Shown: piece by piece, positions 37,262-50,700 of the stretch | Position numbering within the stretch: the first letter of the stretch is position 1 | Layout: each line of letters starts with the position of its first letter | Assembly: GCA_914767715.1 (NCBI GenBank) | Contig: OU612070.1 | Span: 6,281,501 to 6,345,500, forward strand | Length of the DNA stretch: 64,000 nt | Direction: 5' to 3' | DNA from: Membranipora membranacea | Lineage: Eukaryota > Bryozoa > Gymnolaemata > Cheilostomatida > Membraniporidae | Translations under genes and position numbers: made by a program | The notes under the pieces: model-generated | Databases searched by the model: none | What the model saw: the letters and a program-made list of their open reading frames with translations, nothing else | Told to the model about the DNA's origin: nothing

Positions 37262-40200
37262 AAGGGAAGGGCTTAGTGTTGGCATGAAGGAACAGGGGAA
37301 AGGAAAAATAACTCCCAAATTCATTACATATGTTATAATTGCGTTGTCCATATATAAATGGAAGGCTCCCCTGTTACTCCTTGATGTTAGCAAGCAAGAA
37401 AATTTGTACTACCTGATGTGGGATTCTATATAAAGTAAAGAGGGTGAGTAAATAACAGCTGGTGCAGGTGTGAAATGTCAAACCTTTCTTTTTGCGAATA
37501 CTTCACCCTTCTCGGGTATCTGATGTTACCTGGTACCTGGTCATACTGAGTCATGCCAAACTAGAAGTATATAAACTTCTCTCACTTGAAAAATTAAATT
37601 CACATAACTGCGTTGCTCACAGCAGCAGCCGGGACTGCTGATTATTATGGCAATAAATTGGTGCCCAGTGGTGTGAGCAGCTTCAGTTCGGCCAAAGAAA
37701 GTGATATCTGTATTTCTCATCTGAATCGGAAAAAAAGGTTTTGCAGGGAAATTTGACCAGAAAGATTTCTCAGAAAAAAAAGTTTTCAAAGAAGAGTTTT
37801 TCAGGAAAACAAACCACTTCAGAAAGATACCTCAGAAAAAACGCTATCACTGACATCTGACAGTGATAATAATAGAAAAATGGAATCTGCTTATTGCCAG
37901 AAGAAATGTCTAAAAATAGAAGTATTGAATTCACCAACATTCTTCTCCGATAATACTGAATAACGAGCTGTTAATTCTTGCATTTTTGTCTATTGTTGAA
38001 AGGTTATGGCAAAACCACAACCATTTGGGTAACCAAATTTCTTCAGTTTGATTAATACTCAAGATTTTTAAAATTCATGGGTCACAATTATGACAGATTT
38101 CACACAACTGTCAGGGGCAATCCCAGCTACTTTTATTGATGTGTCAGTTGTCTTCAGATCTTTGTGGCCTTGCAGCCAGGTCATTCCTTCTCGATCACTT
38201 TCCTCTTACTTCTTGAGGTCATGCTGCACTAGTCCTGAGGTCTTTCTGGGGATGCAATTCAGCGTTTCTGATGCCCCCCCCCTCCTTTCTTTGAATTGCA
38301 TTGCATGGCTCCTTTCTGTTGATGAGTTTAGGCAGGTTGCAACAAAATGCTTGAAAATGAACCTCCAAGAAAATGTCATCTCAAACATAGAAATATTAGT
38401 TGTAATCCTGTCCCAAAGCAAGTGAACCGATCTTTAAAGTCTAAACGCTGGAATCCTTAGATTCACGTGATGCGGTGATCTATTTTATTTCGAGTTGAAT
38501 AATTTCACCAAATATTAAATCTATTTTGAGGTGCAGGACTTATACTAGTGAATAGCAGGATGTAAGTTCAAAAGTTGCTGGTCTGGCTCATCATCAGTGA
38601 ACTATATACATAGTCGTTCCCTTGAATCTGTGTCATACATCCAGCTTCTAGAACAGAGGAAAACAATTGTGGGGGCTCCACAGGTAATGGCTCATTGCAA
38701 ATTTGATTACCTATTTTTTTTACCTTTAGATCCAACCAATTTGTCTACTTCTATATGTTACATAAGAATAAATGGCCTCTCAAATCTGGTAAATTTTCTT
38801 CTTTATGGTTTTTTAGATGATTGGTTGAAAAGATTATTATGACTAATTGCCCATATAATTAACTTTCTCATCTTTTTCAATCTGATAACTTTCGTTTTAT
38901 CACCTAAAGTAGATAATTATTCTTTCGTGTGGGTTAATAAAAGAAAATCCCTTTGGTTTTTTTTGTTCCAAGAATAAGAATTGCCAATTTGTACTTGTTG
39001 AAACACAGTGCCAATTTGAGCGGTACATGTGGCGTCTTTTTGCTGTCTGTACATACATTTGATTATTTTGCCATATAATATCTGATAAATTATTAATGTT
39101 GTTACATAAATTGACTCAGGCCTAGTCCTTTGATCTGAGTTTTACAGCTGTCAGAGGGATCTGCTCATCTGAATCATCAGCTCATTCTGAGTCAGCAGCA
39201 TTTTTTGTCGACAGCATCAATCACACAATGCTAACAGGATTTCACTCCCGCCCAATCATAACCGGGACGGTACTGCTATAGTCGTTCATGTCAAAAGTGT
39301 AAAACCTGATTTTCATACATTATGTAGTAGAAGTGTAATGTTTTTGTATTCCGTCCAAATAACAGGAATCAAAAGAGAGGTTTTATGGATTTTCACTCAT
39401 GTTGAACAGTCATCAACAATTTAGCTTTTTTTCTGCATGTGTTGATCCTCTCTTCTACTGTTCCCCGTCAGGGGAGTCGGACAGGAGCAAGTTTGGGGGT
39501 TTCAAGCTAAGTTTTTCCCTTTCAATTGTGTTAAACATTGAAAACCAAATTCATAACTTGGAATTAAGGCTTCAGACCGACTACTTGACCTTAGGGAAGA
39601 GAAAGAGAGGAACTGACCTTTGGTTCCAATCCTAAACAAACGTGCTCTATTTTGAATAAATGATTTCGCCTAAAATTATTCTCTATAAATCTTATAATCA
39701 GAGTGCTGAATTCTAACCTCTGCCCTCTTGGGTGACTATCCTAAATTATCCGTAACAAGTAGTGTATTTTACTCTACATAGATTAATTAATTGAATACCT
39801 TTGCTAGAGAAGTTTGGTTGCCCTGAAATAAATTTAATTTGATTATTAAGTAAAAAAAAATGAGAAGGCTGGCCTCCACCAGATCCATATAAGTGAAAAA
39901 ACATCATGTGATGTTTACTAATTCTCCAGCTGGGTGTCATACCGGGAATATTTGGTGAATTCTGTCACTGATGATGTCTTGACGCAACAAACTACGACAT
40001 TACTTGATGCAATATGTGCTGGATCCTGACACTATCCTGACACCTTCTCTCATTAATATAGTAGGGAAATACACAATTAAATATAATAACTTGGCTCAAA
40101 ACTGTTGTATTGTATTGATCAAATCATGTACACCATAATGAATGCGGTGGCTTCTTTTTGTTTTTATTGAAGGTTTCAAATAGCTACAGTGTCGTTGTTG

Positions 40201-40751
40201 TTGTGGAATTTTAAGGCAGTTGAGTATACAAAAATGGAGCAAAATGAAACACTATAAATACTTACATTTGAAATTTATTCTACGCCTATGGCTACCTGTG
40301 GAAGCTGTCAAAAGCTGTCGAAAGAGCCTAAATCATCGCATACTCCTGCAGCTTGAAATTACAATACTTTCTTTGGCCTACACTTTGGTGAGCGCTTGCA
40401 GAGTTTTCCATGTTGTCATTATTCAGGATGTTTTTTGTCATTTGCCATTTTGAGACACTATTACTGGGCATGTAATTTTACAAACATGTAAATAGTTGTC
40501 ACCTGGCTATGTATGGAATTTGAAAGACTGCCAAAGTTTTGGTCAAAGTCAATTATTATAAATCATCTCGGAATTATTGCTACAAAGTACATATCTGTAT
40601 GCAGGTATAGTATTTTGTATAAAAAAAATAATAAGCATTTTGTCAATTCAACTGCATTACAGAAAAACTGTCATCTATTTCCATAGGTATGCGTTTTAGG
40701 AATTCAACACACAACTGGTTTTTATATTGTGCAAACATAATGACAATTCTG

Positions 40752-40790
40752 ATTGGCTGAGAAGAGATTAAGCCCCACCTCCCTATATAT
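40752..40790 (+). promoter_or_regulatory. Candidate distal ROR promoter: reverse CCAAT box and TATA box
   Basis: attggct (reverse CCAAT) lies at 40752 and ctatatat at 40783-40790, in a small GC-richer patch, 163 bases before the ATG of the distal first exon. The spacing suits a start of transcription near 40815. Confidence 0.4.
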
Positions 40791-40952
40791 GTACTTATTC
40801 TCAATAGCAGACATGAAGAAGAGTACTTTATTTTTAGCTCTATAGCGTGCCTGGTGTGCAAAAGAATTTCATTGACTAGGAAGCAGTTTCTACGCATAGG
40901 ACAACTTGGGGAGATTTTGCTACTGCAAGAGAGAAAAAGCACAGGAGCAAGC

Positions 40953-40989
40953 ATGATAAAGATAAAAGCTCCACCGTCAAATATTAAGG
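40953..40989 (+). CDS. ROR: Candidate distal alternative first exon of the ROR receptor
   Basis: ATG at 40953 encodes MIKIKAPPSNIK plus one base, then a donor (G|gtaagc). Joined in phase 1 to the DNA-binding exon at 45281 it gives [15 protein letters not shown]. The Lys-Ala step before the Ile-Glu-x-Ile-Pro-Cys motif is what ROR/HR3 proteins have there. Vertebrate RORA also uses several first exons joined at this point. The resulting protein would have 397 residues. Usage cannot be shown without transcripts. Confidence 0.5.
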
Positions 40990-43900
40990 GTAAGCTGCCT
41001 CAAAATTCAAATCATAGACTTTTTGGCTGTGCTCCAATATTTTTTTGCGTTCAAACATCAAAACAAAATATTTTAATTTGTGGACAATGTACTAGCTGCT
41101 TTCAATTATTTCAAATCCTCAAGGTCAGCATACTATACTCTCAAGTCTAGGATTCTTCTCACAACACGCGGCATTAATATTTAATGCTGCGATGTTACTA
41201 CCCTCTGTCTTATCTTAGTTGTATGATTCATCGTAAACTGGTTTATTTTTAGCCATTGATCCTATATCTAGTTATGTGAAGCGTTAATGTATCTCTGTAA
41301 ATTGAAACAGTGGCAAAACGAGATAACTTATCAAGGCATTAAAACTACTGGTGCCACTGGCAAATCCATTTATGCCCAAACACCAACAGTACATCAATAG
41401 CTAAATCAACAATATTATAAGCCGGTGCATTTAGAGGCATGGTGATGTCTAATATTCACTTTACATTTTGTTAGTTTTAACGCAAATCCATAATGCCAGT
41501 ATTTGGTTATTTATACTGCCATAAGAAGTATTTAATTAAAGCCTGCAAAGAGGAGTAAATTAGTTTAATGCCAGTGTCCAATACCAAACCATTGTCAAAG
41601 CCACAAACTGGTCAAAGCCTAAAGAAGTTAATAAAAATGCCTCTAAATCACATCCATAACATAATAATTTGTAAGCTAAACAAACTATTGTAACATAGGC
41701 TGGTGTCAGTCAATGCTTTGTTTATTATACAAGCGGATAACCATTAATAGCACTACGATAGATTTGCTTTACAAATACCATTGTTTTAGTCTGAGTTTGC
41801 TATTTTCATAATGTTTATCCTAAGCAAGCGTGAGGCGTTAAACGCCTAACCTGCCGGCCCTCATGTAGTAAAGTAAAGCACCACTCAAGGCATGCCATAC
41901 CACTACACTACAAACTTTATAGATGCATGTTTGCTGATAAGTTGGGATTCGTTCAGATTTATGATGCCATTAGCTGTGTGTTCCGCCTGGAAGGTAGCCC
42001 ATTAAATTAGCCTATCCTAAAATGGTTGTATTCAGGCTAAATCTTGTTATCAACCCACTGGACAATGGGACATATTCAGATTCATTCACACTTTATTAAC
42101 TTTTTACTATTATCACATCATGTAATCTTTCACCTACATTCTGCACATCCTTAGCTTTCATCACATTGCTATAGTTCCCATGCTAACATTCTCTTTCCTG
42201 AGAAACAGAACATCAGAAATCATACGTGAAGAAGTAATGATTATATATTTGCCCGAACTTTGCCAGTTTGTAAATATTGACTGGTGTGTGAAATTCTTCT
42301 TGATAACATGTATACCATTAGCAGGTCTCAAATTCTCATCATTATCTACACATAAACATACACTCATCGTTTGAAGGCGTATCCATCTTCACGGCTATCC
42401 CAAGGAGGCTACGTATTATGTCAACTTCCGATGCTATGAAGGTTGAGTGTGCCAAGATTTGGGATCTTTGCCACATCTTGAGTAATTAAATACAAACAAA
42501 ACTTGAGAATGGCTGGTTAATACTTGAAAAGTCATAAAGCTATCCAGTGTCATAAACCTTTGCGCTGAACTGTGCAAAAAGAAGATGGATAATGAAGTGT
42601 ATATAGAACTTGATCATGTTGTGGAAAAAACGTCTGGGCCGTAGCTCTAGACTCCCACAATCAAATCAAGCAGCCAGACTTCGGCTAGATGCTATCTTAT
42701 CTGTGTGATTGACTGCAGAATACAATTGTTTATAAAACACTTTGTCACATCAGGGAGACATAACCATGTCACATAACCATGTGTAAAAGCTTCCATTCAC
42801 ATCAGTGTGCAGAGGCATGAGTGAGAATTGCAAAAGCAGTCGTTTACCCCTGCACAACTAGCACAACCATTATACTCCTAGGAATAATATAGGAGTATTT
42901 AAAACATAGGTTGTCGGTGAGCTGTAAAATTCATTGCTGGGAATTATTGGTCTTGTCATTTTCATGCCTGCATATTCGATCATGAAGATCAGTTGTCATT
43001 CATGTCATTCAAAAGTCTTTGAGCTATAAGAATACCTGAAACTGTACCACCACAACCATTATTAACCATCACCAGTGAGCAGAATGGCCATGTCGGTAGT
43101 ATTTGATGGTAATGTCAATGGCTCACCCTTAATTGCTTCATAGTCTATTAATTTTCCTATTCAATTGTACTCAAATCAACAGGAAGGAATAAACAATTAC
43201 TCAAAATCTGTCAAATTCACCTGAGTGTTTAGTAAAGGCCAATCATAACTAGGTCTTCTTAACAAGTACCAACAACAGAATCATGATTATTGTCTGTAAG
43301 AAAGCAGTCTTGATTCAGGGAAGTTCTTCATTTATGACAGAAAGGAAGTTAATGGAACAGCTGGATGTATTCCAAAGTGCACGCAATGTTGTCGATGTGG
43401 TCTGATTAAACTTTTCCACGCTGCCATTGGCTTCCTGCTGCATGGTGAATTCCTGCAAACAGCGCAGCATTTATTTTCTTATCACTGAAATCAACACACT
43501 TTGATTGCAAACTAAACATCTGTGATGGGGACCTAATGGATAGAAAACTATCATACCCATTTGCAAGGCGATGTATATCAAATATTCATTGAATCAGGCT
43601 TTCCCAAACAATCATGACACCCGGTTTTGCTGGTAATTAGTCTGTGATTATTAGAGGCTGGCCAAGATGCGCAATCTTTTTACACAGGATCGTCTAAACA
43701 ATCTGATGGAATTGACCATCATCAAATAAACTATGACATCATTAATTCCGTCTAGTTCTGGCAGCAGAAGCATAGTCAGCTGCCGGTCTCAAGGTTCTGA
43801 TTGCCACATTCTGATGATTAGCATATAATGTAATAATACTGGCATCGGCTGATGATAGTCAGCGAACAACATACAGCTGCCATGTGTGACGGTGTGCGGT

Positions 43901-44689
43901 GTGCAGTTTACGCCATATGTCTGATTTATCTCAAATACATGCCTTATCATGTCCGCAATCACAATCTCATTATGCAGTAGCCAGTACTGATACAAAATTG
44001 CCACAATGGTTGCTCACAGATAACCATGTACCCGCATGTATCTGGGCTATGAAATGCTCACAGTCTGCTTTGCTGCATTCCCCAAGGGAAACACTACATC
44101 CAAACCATATAGAATACTAGCAGTTAAAAACCTGGGTGTACCACTGAAAGCATTGTCTGTATCCACACATCAATCAATACGACAGCATTCCGATGCCATT
44201 ACGCCATAATGCACTTTTCTTAGACAGCCTTGAAATGCACACAATAGAATACCCTGTTGCGTCAATGAACCATCTTTACGAGCGCATTGGCATCCCGGTG
44301 GCTTTTGATGCAAAGATGAAACATTAAAATCCACTACGCTGGCAGTGCAATCTCCTGAGACCTCGACAGACTGCTTCATCATTCATGAATAATAGCATGA
44401 TCTTGTTTCCTATGATATCATCAACAGTGTAGATTCGCTTCTGGCTCTAGTATAGGCAGCGCCAGAAATCAAGCGCTGCCTATATTGAACTGAGGCTATA
44501 TGTAATTAAGTTAGATTTCGTTTCTGATCAATTTCTGTCTCAATCCACTTATCTTGATGACTCAATAATCTAATCAGGGATGCTATTTATATTTCTTAAT
44601 CTCCGAAAGCCTGTAGCGAAGGCGAAATTAAGCATCAGCGTATATTAGAAATGTAAACTTAGAGTGGTGTGTCCTGCTAGACTTCTCAT
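40990..44689 (+). other. Interval between the two candidate ROR first exons
   Basis: No gene is supported here. The open frame continuing past the distal donor to 41150 is not conserved in style and is taken as intron. Confidence 0.5.
44451..44484. repeat. Perfect 12-bp hairpin upstream of the proximal ROR exon
   Basis: tataggcagcgc (44451-44462) pairs with gcgctgcctata (44473-44484) over a 10-base loop. Confidence 0.75.
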
Positions 44690-44696
44690 TATAAAT
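44690..44696 (+). promoter_or_regulatory. TATA-like box of the proximal ROR first exon
   Basis: TATAAAT stands 47 bases before the ATG at 44743. A perfect 12-bp hairpin lies 0.2 kb further up. Confidence 0.35.
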
Positions 44697-44742
44697 TGCC
44701 CTTTAAACCGAGCAGTAGCATGTTGTGGCCGAGGGTATAGCG

Positions 44743-47700
44743 ATGACTTTTTCAGCCACCAGTTCCGCCGGTATGTTTGATAAGAATTATATCCTGGCAC
44801 TTTTTAATACGGTTTACTGCGTTACCGTAAGGGCGTGATGAATGGCAGCAGTTGTAGTATTTTACAGACGGAATTTTGTAGTAACTCATTTCTAAGAACA
44901 TTGATTTTGTCTGACTTGTTTAATCTTTAACTCAGTTAATATTGTGGCCACTAATTGCTGAGGCAATAGTACAATAATTAATATAAACTATACACACTTC
45001 TAGACTCTTAATCTGTATCATATTTCATCATCTCTAGGCCCCCAGCCTTTGTCTGATAAAGCTGCCTAGACTAACTCACTTTTGTTCTCCGCTGCCTTTG
45101 TTTAAGCATAATGAAGCTCTTTAATTAGTCGTGTGCTGCCTCAGCTCAAATTGAGACCCCTTGCATCAAGCATTCCTTCTGTAACAATGACCTGGACAAC
45201 AAACTACACACTAGTTTGAACAATTTAGAGCCATGTATAGTGATGTGTTAATGACCATTTCTATTGTGTCACTATTTTAGCTGATATCGAGGTGATTCCG
45301 TGCAAAGTTTGCAGTGACAAGTCATCGGGAGTGCACTATGGTGTCATCACTTGTGAGGGCTGCAAGGTAATTATCTCATACAAACCACCAGGAAAAGAGT
45401 CTTGAATTGTCAAGGGTTGTCCAATGATGTGATAAGAGATCATGGTCTGTTGCCTTGCAGTAAGGACAAGGCCCTAATATCAGCTTTAGTCCTGGAACAT
45501 TACATTTTGTTAGATGCAATATGAGTTCATGAAACTGTTGACCAGATCTAACTAGGACCTACAAGGTTTCCAATGATGGCACTGAGTGATTTTTTACCAT
45601 TTACCAAGACATTCTCTCTGTGTGTTTACAGGGCTTCTTTCGGCGAAGTCAAACGAATGCTCATAACTATCTGTGTCAGAAGGACAGAAACTGTCGCATC
45701 GATAGACTGAACAGGAACAGATGTCAGTATTGTCGATTGCAGAAATGTCTGAGCCTCGGAATGTCCAAGGATGGTGAGTTAAATTTGCGTTTGCCATCAC
45801 AATACGGTAACTTTTAGGTTATTGAACTGTGTCTAAAGCAGCCAGTCATTGAGCCAGGGCTGGCTGGCATTAAATGAGTGCGAGAGGCATCTACAGTATA
45901 GGTTCTTTTGGTTTACCACTGCTCCTGACTGGTAGTAATTCCTCCTCAGAAAACACTGCAAATCTCTTAGACTTGCACACCAACTGGTCCAGTTTACCTA
46001 AGCTTTGTAGGACATTGTCTTCATCCCTAACCTCAAAATCTGCCACATTTATTCATTGCCTCATATTAGATACAAATTAGATACCAATGAAACCGCAATG
46101 TTACACATGTCAATTCTGGTGGTGTTATTAGAACATGGTGGTGGTGTTGGAGGTACCCGGTTTGGAACAGTAATGTATAAACAATTATCAGACCCATTCT
46201 ATTTTGGAAACGACCTTGCAAGGGTAAAATCAAGGCTACTTTGGCTAGCTGTGCAAGACTTCATGCTGTCCACATTATATGCAGTATCTGTAATCTTTCT
46301 AATTATAACAACCTCCAGACTAAACATGAATGGTGCAGAGGTGTATATATGGTGCACCCATTGATTTATAATGTATCTCCAATCCATGTATTATAAATCA
46401 GTGGGTGCACCTACAATATCAGCTGATGAAATATGATATTGTTCATATCCTACTATGTTTGTTGGTCCATGTGCCCTCCTTTGCAATCATCAGATGTCAA
46501 TGCAATAATCGTGCCCTCATACTGGTCAGACCTTTAACCTGCAAAGAGCACCTTGCTCGGAACATGGTGGACAGATGTTACTAAAAATAGATTAGCCAAC
46601 CTGGGTGGAATCACGGGCATTTCAGGTATTTGCAGCGTACTGCCTCCAGGCCTTTTTCCTCACATTCATGTATAATTCAAGTTCAAGAGCATACCTTGTG
46701 ATTTTATTACAGTTTTGCACCTTTTCCTTGAAATTTATTTGCAAACCTCATCTATTGTTCTCCAACATCTGGTTGTAGTAAATTTAAAATAGATTACATG
46801 GTACTCCAAACTCCACCCATAATAATTTCCTTTTTTGCCAGGAAACATCAATTCTTCTTTGCGTAATTGGGCATAAAATAGTGAAAACATTACCTTGTCA
46901 CAAGTATATATTTTCCAATTTAGTTTTGGTGCAAGCAAATCTGCACATCACCATTATAAACACTGGCCTGTGATCAGTCCCCCCATGGCCGGAGGGGACG
47001 GTACAATGACTTGTGCAAGAAGTAGAAAGGATGTGCATTAGTGGGTCTTCTAATTCAGTAGCAGGAATGCTGCTGCATCCCGGCCACTTATCATGTAGCA
47101 GTCCAGCAGCCATGTTATCATTATCAGATATCATTCATAAATCTAGTTTGTTTGCATTTCATTAAACCTACACACACTGATTGTTATGATATAATAGTAA
47201 CTGATGATAAAGTAAGGTATAATAGAGATTTAACTAATCTCAGTATCATTTATAATGAAGAAAAATAAGTTGAGTATGATACTATAGACTGCTAGAAAAA
47301 CACCTTGCGGACATTTCCGATTCATCCATTGACTCCTGAAGTAGTTTTGATCTTTTCATGATAGATATATCGGATTATGGAATACACTTGTGAATTATGA
47401 TAACAAGTATGCCAGCGTAACTCAAACCAAGTCAGCAGTGTGGCCATATTTCTAATAGGAATGCTGGTAACTTTGTCTGGCTATTGAACTTCAGAACAAA
47501 ACCAGCCAAAACATTAAAATACACTAGAGTAAACTTGGCATTCTTCAGATTCTCGGCAAAAATTTATTTTCACACGAAGACCCAGCTAGTATTGTATTTT
47601 TATGCTTGAGTTTGAATTTATAGCCCTTGGGTAATAAAAGAGCATTTTCTTTGAAGTTTCCACTGATTACTCAATACAGTTGAAAGAAGAGGCAGTAATT

Positions 47701-50700
47701 TCTCAGGACACAAGTGTAGTACAGTCTGTAATCAGCTTCGGAGTAAGGGGAATCTACAAAGCCTCATTTCCTGTGAGCCACAGCTTGTATAGCCAAGTTT
47801 ATGAGGATGTTCCTCAATCAAAGTATCAACATACCCCATCTATAATTAGCCATGCTTTTCTAAGTGCGTATTACCTGTTGCTCACGAGAAGTGATACTAT
47901 GGGTAACAGTTTGCAGAGAAGTGATACTATGGGTAACAGTTTGCAGTAATGTTTGTGACCGTGTGAAGTATATGGGACATCAGGGCATTCCTTGGGCAAC
48001 TGTACCATCATGAAACTTACAACCAAAATTGTATCAATTTTATATCTTGTCAATTTGAATTGGACTTTGTAGTCCTTTACTGCAGTATGCCTTTCCTAAT
48101 AGTTAAGTTTTGTGGGAATTTGAGAAAGTTGAATGAAAATTTTCTGCACCAGTGAATCTGAGTATTACAACCATAGTGAATACTAAAAATTCCTCCTATC
48201 CATCTGGAAAATTTGGTTGAATTGTATTTTAGTTGGGTTCTTCAAATGAAAGAAGGTTTTCTTGTGCAAAGATTTTAGATACTGTTTGGGTGTTCTCTTG
48301 TAGTTTGCTGAACCAAGGCTAAACAGGAAGTTAATTGCATATCAGAGTTAATGTCCACTGATCAAATACATAGGTGCATAACAAACATACCTATCATACC
48401 TTATTCAGATCTTCGTGAATCACAACATATTTATTCTGTTAAACTCTTAACAGGTAGCTTAACAACATAACATTAAATACATAATGCAACACAAGCTGCA
48501 ACAAATTTTACCTTTTGTAGATAAATAGTGTCGAAAGGTTAGAACAGATTACAAATTAAATTTTCATGTGTAGGTTTGTCAATGAATCAGACATTTTTCG
48601 ATGTGGTTTCTAATCGAGGTGTGCCAAGAATGGAATACCTAGCTGAAATCAAGATTGGCACTGCTGAGTAGTGTACTGAAAAAGACAAATTTTTGAAAAT
48701 ATGCCAATAGAATTATTTACCTACTACATTTAAAATTCCTAACATTTCGCCCCTTTGGTAAACAACTTTCAACTGCTACTGCTGACATTCTCGATGGTCA
48801 GCAGTGTTGCGTGTTTATCTGTGACGTCCCTTAGTAGTGCATTAGCCAGTTACCACCCACATTTTTTCAGGATGATCTTTAGACTGACAGCAGATTAAAT
48901 TTGGTGTATGCACATAAACAAAAAATCTGGTATTTGATCAATTGTATCTTTGCAAGTAATCTTTTGTAAGTCAGCAACCGGTTTCTGGTAAGTGGCCAAT
49001 GTATTATCAATTCCTGATTAGAGGTTAGGTCTGTCTCTTGTTTATCAAGGATGAGTGATGAGGTCTGGAAAATAAATGACCAGATAGACATTTAAGCCCG
49101 AGAGAATAACTACCTTACGCTGTACTTCACCCGCGATGTAAATTTTAGTCGATGTGACAGCCAACATCTAAATTGCTCCCATAGGACATTTTAATGTCTG
49201 AGAAATATTTCCATATAGAACAGGATAAAGTTGTATATGAAGCATAAATTTACATAAAATGGACATATTTGAGAGAAAGTATTGAGACAAATTGGCTGTT
49301 GCAGTAACATAAATCTACCCTTGTTCATGAGTGCATAACATTTTCCGCTGCACGACTTCCCATGGCTCGATGGGTACTATTGATGTAGTAACACCTCACC
49401 ATTGAATTTTGAAGTACTGATTGAAATCAAAACCTCATAAATTTGTGATTCTAGACAAACATAGAATTTTTGGCTCGCATTCCAAATTATGTTTTTATGG
49501 CTTCAAAGGCATTGCAACGCTGCAAGCAATGTACTGCGGACAGGGCAAGGTGTGCTACTAACATCATCAGTCAGCTTCTAGGTACTTGATAAACATGAAT
49601 AGGGAAAACACAGTCTTGCAGCTAGTCAATATTAGCACAGTCGCGTAGTTGGGCCTTTGGGCCAGATTTGTAAATAAGAAAGTACATTTGTAAAGTAAAA
49701 ATGTAAATATGCAAATCTGGTGATGGCAAATTACATAAATCTCTCATAGAATTTGGCTATGTGCTGAGAGCTTATAGTATTTGCATTAGGCTTGGTCTGA
49801 TCTTATGTGAGAGTTTGAACTGAGGCGCTCAAGGATGTGACTACATGCAGTTTTCTCAATGAACGTTACCTGTACTTATCTAATGGTGTGTGAAACCAAG
49901 GATTTCAAGAGAAATCCTTGGTGAAACCTCAGCTTACACTTATAGCAATGAGTGGCCACAAGAATTATACCCTCATACATTCACGTAATGATCACTGTAA
50001 CAAGGACATGTTTTGCTTCAGGCAATTTGTACGACAGACAGACTTTGGAATTTCAAGAAACTCACTAAAGCATTTATAATGATTGAGCTTTAAAAAAGTG
50101 TATGTGAATGGCATTCCAAGTGACTAGTCTTGGAAACCTAATCTACTCATTCAAAAGATTAAACAAGTCAAGCACTCTATTTAAAATCTCATAAGAACAG
50201 GAAAGAATTTTATTGTACTCAATATTGTCCTCTCACATGGTCTGTTTCCCGAGGGTTTGTATTGGGTTTTATGACCAATAAAGGCCTAAACAACCCTGGA
50301 CTTAATACCCATTACTTTCTGTAAAGGATGAGTTCTAGCTAAACATCCAGTCTGTTTGTTAATACTAGGATGGTAGTAATTCCACCATAAGCTATAATTA
50401 TACCACATGGTAAACAAAAGCCAGCTACTGTAAACATTCCTAACACTACCCAAGGTGCAGCTTCAATACCATATGGTCATAGGACAAATTGTGAACATCA
50501 ATGATAAAAAATGAGGGCCCCCTCATCCTCAGTTAGTCTCAAATCATTAACGTGATAAGTGATAACTTTGCAGAGTCCGGACCATGCCGATTCCAATGCC
50601 ATCTGCGTGTATTTTGTCATTGATGTGAAGAAATGCATTAGTTAGGGTGATATATTGTTGTGTAATATAGGGAGAGAGGTAAAAAATGATGATGGGGTTT

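Larger units (their letters stand above)
35789..40740. other. Gene-poor spacer between ERG28 and the nuclear receptor
   Basis: No conserved gene is recognised. Open frames at 36455-36742, 38090-38425 (plus) and 38206-38421 (minus) have no family I know and overlap repeats or each other. The stretch 36430-37265 is richer in GC than its surroundings and carries several inverted repeats, listed separately. Confidence 0.6.

Noticed and set aside
38090-38425. 111-codon plus-strand frame overlapping a minus-strand frame
   Set aside because: No recognised domain, no start context or splice context that stands out, and both strands are open by chance of composition.
40990-41150. Extension of the distal ROR exon frame past its donor
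   Set aside because: The donor at 40990 fits phase 1 to the DNA-binding exon, and the extension has no receptor-like sequence.
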